This document shows, in pieces, positions 40,601 to 47,891 of a DNA stretch of 64,000 bases. The position numbers were made by a program, and so were the translations under genes. Source of the stretch: Myxococcus fulvus (GTDB taxonomy: Bacteria > Myxococcota > Myxococcia > Myxococcales > Myxococcaceae); the NCBI RefSeq assembly GCF_900111765.1, contig NZ_FOIB01000007.1, positions 310,001-374,000 of the forward strand. The letters are read 5' to 3'. The notes beneath the pieces are model-generated. The model searched no databases, had not been told where the DNA came from, and was given only the letters and a program-made list of their open reading frames with translations. Each line of letters opens with the position of its first letter. The first letter of the stretch is position 1.

Positions 40601-42916
40601 GTCGTCGCCGAGGAGCTGACGGCCTGTCGTCAACAGGCGCAGCGCCGCGGACCACGCGCCGCGCGACTTGGCGCCGCGACCCGCGCGCAGGTCCAGGGCC
40701 GCCACCCGGTGCCGCTCCTGCGCGTCCTTCAGCACGGGCAGCGCCAGGTGGAAGTGGCTGACGATGTCCGCGAGCTGCTCGTCCATCAGCTCGGGCGGCG
40801 TGTGCCGCAGCAGCAGCCGGCCGATGCGGGCATGGACCTCCGGGTGCTCGTCCGGCGGCGTCAGCTCCAACGCGGCCTGCTGGACGCGGTCATGCGCGAA
40901 CTGGAAGCTGTCGGAGGGCTCGGTGTCCGTGAGCCGCTCGCCCACGGGCGCGACCAGGCCCGCGTGGAGCACCTCGTCCAGCACCTCCGTCGTCTGCTCG
41001 GGCGTGAGCTCCATCACCGTGGAGAGGTTGCGCAGCGTGAAGGCATGACCGAGCGCCGCGGCCACGGGCAGCAGCGCCTGGGCACCCGGGCTCAGCTCCC
41101 GGATGCGCGCGGTGAGCAGCGCCACCACGCCGTCGCTGAAGTCCTGACCTCGCAGGGCGCCGCCGTCCCAGCGAAAGCCTCCGCCCTCCGCGTCGAAGCG
41201 CACGAGCCCGCGCTCGTAGAACGCGCGCAGCAACTGCACCGCGAAGAAGGGGTTGCCCTCCGTCAAAGACAGCACCACGGCGTCGAGCTGCGTGTCGGGC
41301 TGTCCCGCCGCCGCCGGGAAGACATCCGCGACCAGGCGTGACAGCTGCTCGGGGGACAGGGGCTCCAGGTTGATGCGCTGCACGGGCGTGCCCGCCTCGC
41401 GCAGGGCCTGGGTGAGCCCCTCCACGGGATGCTCGGCGTCGAGGACCTCCGTGCGGCACGCGGCGACCACGAGCAGGTTGCCCAGCTCACGGTCCGTCAG
41501 GAGCTGGCGCAGGAACTGGAGGCTCGCGCTGTCCGCCCACTGCAGGTCATCCAGCACGATGACGAGCGGATGCTCGGACGTGGCGAGGACGCCCACCAGC
41601 TTGCGCAGCACCAACTGGAAGCGAAGCTCCGACTCGGCCGGGTCCAGCTCGGCCACGGGCGGCTGCTCTCCCAACACCAGCCCCAGGCGCGGCACCGCGT
41701 CCACGACGAGCTGGCCCATGCCGCCCAGCGCTTCCAGCAAGCGCTGTCGCCACAGGTCCAGACGCTCTTCGCCGAGCAGGCTGCGCGCGACCTCGCGGAA
41801 CGCCTCGAAGATGCCGGAGTAGGGCGTGTCGCGAAGGAGCTGGTCGTACTTGCCGCGCACGAACAGGCCGTGCTTCTCCGACACGGGACGCTTGAGCGTG
41901 CCGGTGAGCGCGGACTTGCCCATGCCAGCCGCGCCGGTGACGAGCACGAAGCCGGAGCGCCCCGAGGCGGCGCGCTCGAAGGCGTCCCGCAGCGAGGCCT
42001 GCTGCGGGGCCCGGCCATAGAGTCGCTCGGGGACGGCGAAGCGCTCGGGGACGTCCTTGGTGCCCAGCTCGAAGTCGGGTACGCCGTCGCCCGTCTCCAG
42101 GCCATCGAGGCAGCGCTGCAGGTCGGCCACCAGTCCGTAAGCGCTCTGGTAGCGGTCCTCGGGGGACTTGGCGAGCAGCTTGAGGATGAGGGCCGACAGC
42201 GTGCGCGGCAGCTCCGGCACCAGCGACTGGGGCAGCGGCGGCGGGAGCGCGACGTGCGCGTGGACGAGCCCCAGCGCATCGGTGTCCGCGAAGGGACGGC
42301 GGCCGGTGAACAGCTCGAACAGCATGACGCCCAGCGAGTAGAAGTCGCTGCGGGAGTCGACGCTGCGATGCGTGCGGCCGGTGGCCTCGGGGGACAGGTA
42401 CTCGAGCGTGCCCTCGAGCCGGTCCGGGGCGACGGGAGCCACCTCCGCGCGGGCGCGCCGCGTGGCGAGGGTGAGTCCCGTCAGCTTCACGGACACACCG
42501 TCCGCGCCCACGAGCACGGAGGCGGGTTGCAGGTCCCGGTGGAGGATGCCGGCGGCGTGGAGCTGGCCCACGGCGCGCGCGAGGGCGACGGCGAGCCGGC
42601 AGCCGGCGAGGACCTCCATCCGGCCCACGGCCAGGCGTTGGGCGAGCGTCGTCTCGCCGAAGCCCTCGAGTACGAGCACGGACATGCCGGGACGGGATTC
42701 CTCCAGGGCCAGCGGGTGGAGGACGCCGTCGAGGCGCAGGGGATGGGTCAGCTCGAATTCGTGACGGAGCCGCTGCGTGAGGGCTCCGGTGCGCGAGGGC
42801 TCCGCGAGCTTGAGGTTGACGGGGGTTCCGTCGTTGGCGCGGGTGGCGCGAACGAGTTGGAAGGAGCCGGAGCTGGAGAGCGCTCTGTCGCTTCGGTAGC
42901 CAGGAACATCAATCAT
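37601..42916 (-). CDS. Giant hybrid: pseudokinase, AAA ATPase/TPR, GAF, histidine kinase
   Basis: 1771 residues, cytosolic. Order: protein-kinase-like domain (~1-270), AAA/STAND ATPase (LVTGAAGMGKSALTGTL, VLDDLQWADSASLQF; ~305-650), helical TPR-like region (~700-1330), GAF domain (~1340-1490), then a histidine kinase (GIAHELQNPLNFVNNFSEL, NILDNAFYAT, VRDNGPGIP, GTGLGLSLVHD). The kinase-like domain is probably inactive: the catalytic loop reads HRDLQPASVL (Lys and Asn changed) and the DFG position reads KLTGLTL. The histidine kinase half looks intact. Such trifunctional proteins are expanded in myxobacteria. There is no adjacent response regulator, so the output partner is unknown. Confidence 0.92.
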   Translation of the reverse strand: MIDVPGYRSDRALSSSGSFQLVRATRANDGTPVNLKLAEPSRTGALTQRLRHEFELTHPLRLDGVLHPLALEESRPGMSVLVLEGFGETTLAQRLAVGRMEVLAGCRLAVALARAVGQLHAAGILHRDLQPASVLVGADGVSVKLTGLTLATRRARAEVAPVAPDRLEGTLEYLSPEATGRTHRSVDSRSDFYSLGVMLFELFTGRRPFADTDALGLVHAHVALPPPLPQSLVPELPRTLSALILKLLAKSPEDRYQSAYGLVADLQRCLDGLETGDGVPDFELGTKDVPERFAVPERLYGRAPQQASLRDAFERAASGRSGFVLVTGAAGMGKSALTGTLKRPVSEKHGLFVRGKYDQLLRDTPYSGIFEAFREVARSLLGEERLDLWRQRLLEALGGMGQLVVDAVPRLGLVLGEQPPVAELDPAESELRFQLVLRKLVGVLATSEHPLVIVLDDLQWADSASLQFLRQLLTDRELGNLLVVAACRTEVLDAEHPVEGLTQALREAGTPVQRINLEPLSPEQLSRLVADVFPAAAGQPDTQLDAVVLSLTEGNPFFAVQLLRAFYERGLVRFDAEGGGFRWDGGALRGQDFSDGVVALLTARIRELSPGAQALLPVAAALGHAFTLRNLSTVMELTPEQTTEVLDEVLHAGLVAPVGERLTDTEPSDSFQFAHDRVQQAALELTPPDEHPEVHARIGRLLLRHTPPELMDEQLADIVSHFHLALPVLKDAQERHRVAALDLRAGRGAKSRGAWSAALRLLTTGRQLLGDDGWSANRALAFDLHVEAAEAAYLAADFEQMERLASAALDHAQDRLEQVRVHLVRIQCHSHRGEHERAVDLGLEVLGMLGQHLPARPIQAHVLAGVAKTKVLLGLRKPEDLESLPELRDPLLVATLRVMMKLATAAFMARPLLFPLVVLRNLQLTIRHGATGTAAFGYVGYGLMLSVHLGNPEEGYRYGRLALKTLDRFGAESLRSMVHFVFNLFIRHWKEPLGTCLDDFFAGASKGQETGDIEYFAYNASAGCAVSLIGRDGLLEHGPRVDRFRDALASHRHTNVPFLQYTRHTLDVLTGAFTGDVEARERDIVAPYHQAGYSNGIATCEVMRTMRRWLWRDAKGSLESAAAVDARAELITGQIYLPWYKFFQGLALLELHPSRGPLERLRASRTIDALRKQMRGWARIAPMNYGARAELLDAERARVDGKPTEAADGYDRAIRLAREHGLSLDEAVGCELAARFHLEQRRERVAHAYLADSRAAYVRWGARAVASRLEREYPHLLPTTPEPVRAEESAGTPLASLDLESVLKTARALSGEIVLDKLLRKLMTLLIENAGARRGFLILMRPEGLYIEAEGSVDGARVLLDQGVPVESSTALPASIVHYVVRTGETVILDDAATEEPFSEDPYVRTAHPKSVLCSPLLKQGSLTGVLYLENDATRGAFTPERLEVLRLLSFQAAISLENAGLYASLEEYSHTLERRVDERTAELQSKNVELAETLTRIQEMQRQLVAQEKLASLGALTAGIAHELQNPLNFVNNFSELSTRLAAELDTTLRAQTGKLESTTAEDILETLEDLKQNARRIQTHGRRASDIIKTMLRHSRRSEGSRTRVDLNMLIRDSVNLAVQGLRVREGAAAVETDTELDPRVGTVEVVAGDISRLIINILDNAFYATLAKRRGEGEAFTPRILVSTRRLAARVELRVRDNGPGIPLEIREKLFDPFFTTKPAGSGTGLGLSLVHDIVQEHQGEIRVESVVGEYSEFVISLPSLLPTTAAA

Positions 42917-43078
42917 TGCTCGACCCGTGCGCGCAGGGGCGCGGCACCCCCCTTGGGGCCGGCAGGCTAGCTGTGCCCGCCCGCGGCTCGCAACCGAACC
43001 AGGCCCACTTCACGGGGCGGCTGCCTGCTCACCGGAGTGGTGGTCTCGGGCCGGGTGTGCCATGCAACCTCCACGGTG

Positions 43079-44593
43079 ATGAGAGCGACGGCCAGGGTGG
43101 AACAGGACACACGGCGGGACGGCAGGCGCGTCCTCGTCATCGGCAGTGGTTTCGGAGGGCTCGCGGCGGCGGTGCGACTGGCCGCGCGAGGCTGGCGAGT
43201 CACCGTCCTGGAGCGTCGCGCCGTCCCGGGCGGTCGCGCCCATGCCTTCCAGCAAGACGGCTTCACCTTCGACGCGGGACCCACGGTCATCACCTGTCCG
43301 CACCTGCTCGAGGAGCTCTGGGCGCTCGCGGGACAGCGGCTCTCGGAGCATGTCGAGCTGCGGCCGGTGGCGCCGCTCTACCGGATGCGTTTCCCGGATG
43401 GCTTCACGTTCGACTACCACACGGACCGGGAGCGGATGCTCGAGGCCGTGCGGCGCGTCTCTCCCGGGGACGAGGCGGGCTACCTGGCGCTGTCCGCCCG
43501 GGTGGAGCGGATGTACGAGGCCGGCATCGGCCCCTTGATGAGCGCGCCCGTGCCGCACGTGCTGAGCCTGGCGCCCTTCACGGCGGCGCTGGTTCGCGAC
43601 GAGGCCTTCCGGACGATGTATGGCCTGGTGTCGCGGCACGTGAAGGACGAGCGGCTCCGGCAGGCGCTGAGCTTCCATCCGCTGCTCATCGGTGGCAGTC
43701 CGTTCTCGGCCGCGAGCGCCGTGTACACGTCCATCCAGTTCGTCGAGCGGCGCTGGGGTGGGTTCTTCCCCGTGGGAGGAACAGGCGCGCTGGTGCGGGG
43801 CCTGGTGTCGCTGCTGGAGTCGCTGGGCGGTGAGGTCCGCTACGACAGCGAGGTGTCGGAGATCACCGTGGAGGGGCGGAAGGCCACGGGCGTCCGACTG
43901 GGCTCGGGCGAGTGGCTCCCCGCCGAGGCGGTGGTGTCCAACGCGGATGCGGCGTGGACGTACCGGTACCTGCTGCCGCGTCACGTGCGCAGTCACTGGA
44001 CGGACGACCGCATCCAGCAGGCGCGTTACTCGATGAGCGTGTTCCTCTGGTACTTCGGCACACGGCGCCAGTATCCCGAGGTGGCGCACCACACGCTGCT
44101 GTTCGGTCGGGACTTCCGAGGCATGTTCTCGGGCCTGTCGGGCTCGGGGCAGCCGTCACAGGACCCGCTGCTGTATCTGCACCGGCCCACCGCGACGGAT
44201 TCGGGTCTGGCGCCACCGGGACACGATGCGTTCTATGTCCTCGCGCCGGTGCCGCATCTGGGCGAGGGCTCGAACTGGAAGGCGAGGGCGGAGACGTTCC
44301 GTCGCATGCTGGCGGAGCGACTGTCGCGCACGGTGTTGCCGGGGCTGGAGTCGGAGTGGGTGACGTCGAGGGTGTTCACGCCCGAGGACTTCCGGGATGA
44401 CCTGCGCTCGTTCCGCGGCGCGGCGTTCAGCTTCGCGCCCACGCTGTTGCAGACGACGTTCTTGAGGGCGCAGGCGAAGAGCGAGGACGTGGACCGGTTG
44501 TATCTCGTGGGCGCGGGGACGCATCCCGGCGCGGGCCTGCCCGCGGTGCTGTGCTCGGCGAAGATCGTCGATACGGTGATGGCGGAGGCGTGA
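43079..44593 (+). CDS. crtI: Phytoene desaturase (CrtI type)
   Basis: 504 residues. The N-terminal FAD-binding motif is VLVIGSGFGGLAAAVRLAAR with GGRAHAFQQDGFTFDAGPTV next, and the C-terminus carries LYLVGAGTHPGAGLPAVL, the CrtI signature. CrtI inserts double bonds into phytoene to yield lycopene or a related product. No crtB, crtE or cyclase is near, which matches M. xanthus, where the carC gene is unlinked to the main car cluster and light-induced; this may be the carC equivalent. The ATG at 43079 is chosen; the earlier GTG at 43037 adds 14 residues and lacks support. Ribosome-binding site weak. Divergent from the giant kinase. Confidence 0.94.
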   Translation: MRATARVEQDTRRDGRRVLVIGSGFGGLAAAVRLAARGWRVTVLERRAVPGGRAHAFQQDGFTFDAGPTVITCPHLLEELWALAGQRLSEHVELRPVAPLYRMRFPDGFTFDYHTDRERMLEAVRRVSPGDEAGYLALSARVERMYEAGIGPLMSAPVPHVLSLAPFTAALVRDEAFRTMYGLVSRHVKDERLRQALSFHPLLIGGSPFSAASAVYTSIQFVERRWGGFFPVGGTGALVRGLVSLLESLGGEVRYDSEVSEITVEGRKATGVRLGSGEWLPAEAVVSNADAAWTYRYLLPRHVRSHWTDDRIQQARYSMSVFLWYFGTRRQYPEVAHHTLLFGRDFRGMFSGLSGSGQPSQDPLLYLHRPTATDSGLAPPGHDAFYVLAPVPHLGEGSNWKARAETFRRMLAERLSRTVLPGLESEWVTSRVFTPEDFRDDLRSFRGAAFSFAPTLLQTTFLRAQAKSEDVDRLYLVGAGTHPGAGLPAVLCSAKIVDTVMAEA

Positions 44594-44629
44594 GGATTCC
44601 GAGCCCGCACGTCGCGGAGGTGAATGGAC

Positions 44630-45436
44630 ATGGCTGAGGTCACGGGACTCGAGCGCTGTCACGTCATCCTCAAGGCCGCGATACTGGCGGCGAAGCCCGA
44701 GGACCGACCCGCGATTCGCTGGGCGCTGGGAGGCCCGCGTCCCGTGTGCCCGGCGGCGGGTCAGGTGGAGCTGGGGTTGTGGTTCTCCTCGCTCGTGTCG
44801 CCGTTCCTCGCGGACCGCTTCGAGGAGGCCGTGGCGAACCGCATCGTCGAGCGGGTGCGTGACTTCCTGTCGAAGCCCCTGCGCCTCACGCCCCAGGAAT
44901 CACTCTCGCTGGGCCACGAGAAGAAGCTGACGAGCAAGGCGGGCCGCGCCTATCACGCGCTCGTGGCGGACTCGCGTTCCGAGGCCGACGAGTCGGAGGC
45001 GCTCGCGGTGGTCCGGAGGACGGCGGGCGCGGCGGCGGCGCTGTGTCGCGGCAAGGACACCTTCGTGCACCTCACCGCCGCGGTGGCCCGCGTGGTGAAG
45101 TACCTCGACGAGGAGCCCGGTCGCGCGGGGCTGAGCGTGCAAGCGCTGCTCACGGAGCTGGATGCGCGCATCCTCCGACTCGAGTGTCACGCCGCCATCG
45201 CGCCGCTGCTCGCGGGCGAGCCTCCTCCTGACCTCGAGGAGGTGTTGTGGCGCGCGGACGGCGGCAAGGGGACCGCGCGGCACTTCATCGCGAGGCTTCG
45301 CGGCGGGACGCTCGGACTGGTCACGAAGCTGGGCGCGCGGTGGACCTGGACCCAAGGTGGGAAGGACGAGGTCCTCGCCTCCGTGCCGGACGCCTACTTC
45401 GAGGAGGCGACCCGCGCGGTCATGGCCAGTGACTGA
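44630..45436 (+). CDS. Hypothetical protein
   Basis: 268 residues, soluble, with no signal peptide or membrane helix and no domain I recognise. It is Ala/Arg/Leu/Glu-rich and predominantly helical, with a Leu-rich stretch (LRLECHAAIAPLLAGE) and a closing region (GGTLGLVTKLGARWTWTQGG) likely forming beta-strands. The ATG at 44630 is placed 9 nt after GGAGG; an ATG at 44624 is only 3 nt from it. It begins 36 bp after crtI and may be co-transcribed, but a carotenoid role is only a positional guess. Confidence 0.65.
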   Translation: MAEVTGLERCHVILKAAILAAKPEDRPAIRWALGGPRPVCPAAGQVELGLWFSSLVSPFLADRFEEAVANRIVERVRDFLSKPLRLTPQESLSLGHEKKLTSKAGRAYHALVADSRSEADESEALAVVRRTAGAAAALCRGKDTFVHLTAAVARVVKYLDEEPGRAGLSVQALLTELDARILRLECHAAIAPLLAGEPPPDLEEVLWRADGGKGTARHFIARLRGGTLGLVTKLGARWTWTQGGKDEVLASVPDAYFEEATRAVMASD

Positions 45437-45449
45437 TCCGCGCGAGCCC

Positions 45450-45483
45450 GTGCCTCGGAGGAACCCTGCGTCCCCCGAGGCAC
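45450..45483. terminator. Bidirectional terminator between hypothetical gene and carotenoid oxygenase
   Basis: GTGCCTCGG (45450-45458) and CCGAGGCAC (45475-45483), a perfect 9-bp stem with a 16-nt loop, in the 63-bp gap of two converging genes. Confidence 0.65.
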
Positions 45484-45499
45484 CACCTCCGTCACGTCG

Positions 45500-47713
45500 C
45501 TACTTCTTCTGTCGAGGTCGCATCGTGAAGCGCGGGTAGACGTCGTTCTCGAACACCTCGCGCAGCTTCGGGAAGTTGAGCACCCAGCGCACGCCCATCC
45601 GCCACGGCGCGAAGAGCGCGCGCGGCACGCGGGGGAACAGGCCCGGCAGCCAGTTCTCGTAGGCCTTCTGCATCGCGCTCACGTCGTAGTCCTCGCGCAC
45701 GTCCACGCAGTAGGGCGGGTCGTTCGGCACGTGCCCATCGAGGATGTCCCCCAGGCCCGGCGGCAGATACGTCGTGTGCAGCGTCATGCCGATGTCGAAG
45801 TTCTTGCTGCCCAGCCGGCAGATGGGGCCCTTGGCGATGTCCTCCGAGTCGAAGATCCACACCTCGTCGCCCGTCGAGTCCGGCGGCAGGTTCGGCGTGG
45901 GGTCCGACACCACCAGCGCCACGACGTAGCCCTTCCAGTACGGCACCATGGGCAGCTTGATGCTCGGCACGAACTGCGGCGCGAAGCCGAACCAGCCGGT
46001 GGGCAGTACGTAGCCATCGAAGCGGCCGGAGTTGATGAAGAACTTGAAGAAGCTCGCGGCCCGGCCCTCGCGGATGGGCAAGCCCTCCCGGTCTCCGACG
46101 ATGGGCTTGTACATCTGGTAGATGAACTCGGGGACCATGTCCGCCGTGAAGCCATCCGAGTTGAAGTAGATGGCGAGCTCGTCCTCTGGAATGCCCCAGT
46201 TGATGCCGCCGGGGGGCTCACCGCCAGGAGGCGGCTCGCGGGGGACCTCGTCGAGGTACATCTTCAGATTGGTCTCGAGCTCGCCGTTGATGAGGCCCGT
46301 GTTCGAGAAGACCGTGAGCCCCCACGTGTAGTCATCGTGCGAGTGCAGCTTCGACTCGATGGTCCTCCGGCGCATGTCGATGTGGTGCACGCCCAGCGAG
46401 CTGCGCGTCACCGGCACCGCCGTGGGCATGCCCTGCTGGTACGCCTGGGCCCGGTTGCCGTTGATGAGCAAATCTCCCTCCTGGATGGTGTGGGAGAGGT
46501 CCTCGGTGGGAGAGTGTCCCGCGACGATCGTGATGACGTCGTCCGGGTTCTCGTAGCGCGCCGCGAAGTGCAGACCGCCACCTCCGGACTGGAAGCGGTA
46601 CGCGGGGATCCTCGGCGGGTCGTCGGGCAACAGCGTGCCGGGCGACGGACGCAGGTCCGAGCGCTTCACCACCCAGAACACCGCCTGGGGATAGGCCGGC
46701 TCGGACGTCAGCCGGCTCACCAGCCGCTGCAGCCGCGTCATGCCCGGCAGCGCCGACTGCACCGCGATGCTCCAGAAGTTGACCGGGAAGTTGCTGTCCA
46801 GCAGGACGACGTAGTCGCGCGTGACGGCGATCTGATGCAGCGACTGCGTCACCACTGGCTTGCCCGTGGCCGCGTCGATGAGCGACCAGTGGTGCAGCCG
46901 GTTCTCCCACGTGTCCCAGCTCACCAGGTGCGTCCAGCCCTCCCCGAGCGGCCACTTGGGCGCGTGATTCGTCAGGAACAGGCGCGGCTTCTGCCCGGCG
47001 CCCGGCGCCTCGGAGATGGCCACCGGGTGCTCGAACGCGAAGGCGGGGTGCGCGGTGCTCTGCAGCAGCGGGAACGTCCACGGCGTGCCGATGGCCGGCT
47101 TCCACTCGCGCAGGTAGCCCAGCGGCGTGTACGCCTCCAGCGTCATCGGATGGATGGCCCACGGACGGCCCGCGTCCGTCGTCACCAGCATCATGTTCTC
47201 GCCCTGCACCAGGAAGGGCGCCGTGTTGGGGGCCTCCTGCGCGCCCAGGGCGATGGACACGTCCGACAGCGTCGTCTCGCGGAATTCGTTCAGGTAGCGC
47301 GTGAGCGGTCCGCGCGACGTCTTGCCCGCGTTGACCGGCTCGCGCGCCACGTACGACGGCGTCTCCATGATGGACGAGCTGAACGTCGCGTGGGCCCCAT
47401 CGAAGTCGAGCCGCAGCACCAGCCCATCCGAGGCCAGCGCCGGTGAGCCCTCGGACACGCTGGGGCCGGCGACGAAGACGTGGCCGTGGAGGTCCGGTGG
47501 CAGCTTGCCGGCGAGCACGTGCAGCGGCTCGCGCGTGAAGCGCTCCCGGTTGGACGTCATCGCGTTGCGCGGCATCCCGGGTCTAAGACCCGGCGGGACG
47601 GCGACGCCTGGGTACGTCGTGCCATCCGGCAGATGGGGCGGCGCGGGCGGCGGCACATCCTCCGCCGAGGGGGAAGGAAGGGGAGACACGGCGCTTCGAG
47701 TCACACCAGGCAT
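45500..47713 (-). CDS. Carotenoid oxygenase family protein
   Basis: 737 residues, considerably longer than the usual ~480-550. Four candidate iron ligands are visible: His in STAHPAF, LHQIAVTRD, GGGLHFAARYE and MTLHTTYLPP, the order expected for carotenoid or stilbene cleavage dioxygenases with a seven-bladed propeller. It probably cleaves a carotenoid (retinal/apocarotenoid formation) or a phenylpropanoid; the nearby crtI favours a carotenoid. GGAGGAG precedes the ATG at 47711-47713. An upstream in-frame extension is rejected. Extra length is mostly N-terminal and loop insertions such as PREPPPGGEPPGG. Confidence 0.9.
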   Translation of the reverse strand: MPGVTRSAVSPLPSPSAEDVPPPAPPHLPDGTTYPGVAVPPGLRPGMPRNAMTSNRERFTREPLHVLAGKLPPDLHGHVFVAGPSVSEGSPALASDGLVLRLDFDGAHATFSSSIMETPSYVAREPVNAGKTSRGPLTRYLNEFRETTLSDVSIALGAQEAPNTAPFLVQGENMMLVTTDAGRPWAIHPMTLEAYTPLGYLREWKPAIGTPWTFPLLQSTAHPAFAFEHPVAISEAPGAGQKPRLFLTNHAPKWPLGEGWTHLVSWDTWENRLHHWSLIDAATGKPVVTQSLHQIAVTRDYVVLLDSNFPVNFWSIAVQSALPGMTRLQRLVSRLTSEPAYPQAVFWVVKRSDLRPSPGTLLPDDPPRIPAYRFQSGGGGLHFAARYENPDDVITIVAGHSPTEDLSHTIQEGDLLINGNRAQAYQQGMPTAVPVTRSSLGVHHIDMRRRTIESKLHSHDDYTWGLTVFSNTGLINGELETNLKMYLDEVPREPPPGGEPPGGINWGIPEDELAIYFNSDGFTADMVPEFIYQMYKPIVGDREGLPIREGRAASFFKFFINSGRFDGYVLPTGWFGFAPQFVPSIKLPMVPYWKGYVVALVVSDPTPNLPPDSTGDEVWIFDSEDIAKGPICRLGSKNFDIGMTLHTTYLPPGLGDILDGHVPNDPPYCVDVREDYDVSAMQKAYENWLPGLFPRVPRALFAPWRMGVRWVLNFPKLREVFENDVYPRFTMRPRQKK

Positions 47714-47891
47714 GACTCCTCCACGGGTAGGGAGCTGCGGAACAGGTCGGGGAACGGGGCCAGCACGGTAACACGTGCGACGTCCGCGACTCGCACGAGG
47801 TGGCACGTCCGCCAGGGGAGGGAGGGGGCGGGATGGTGTTCCGGCGTGTGGACCCGATGTGCCATCATCGCGACGCTCGGTGCGACCAACC

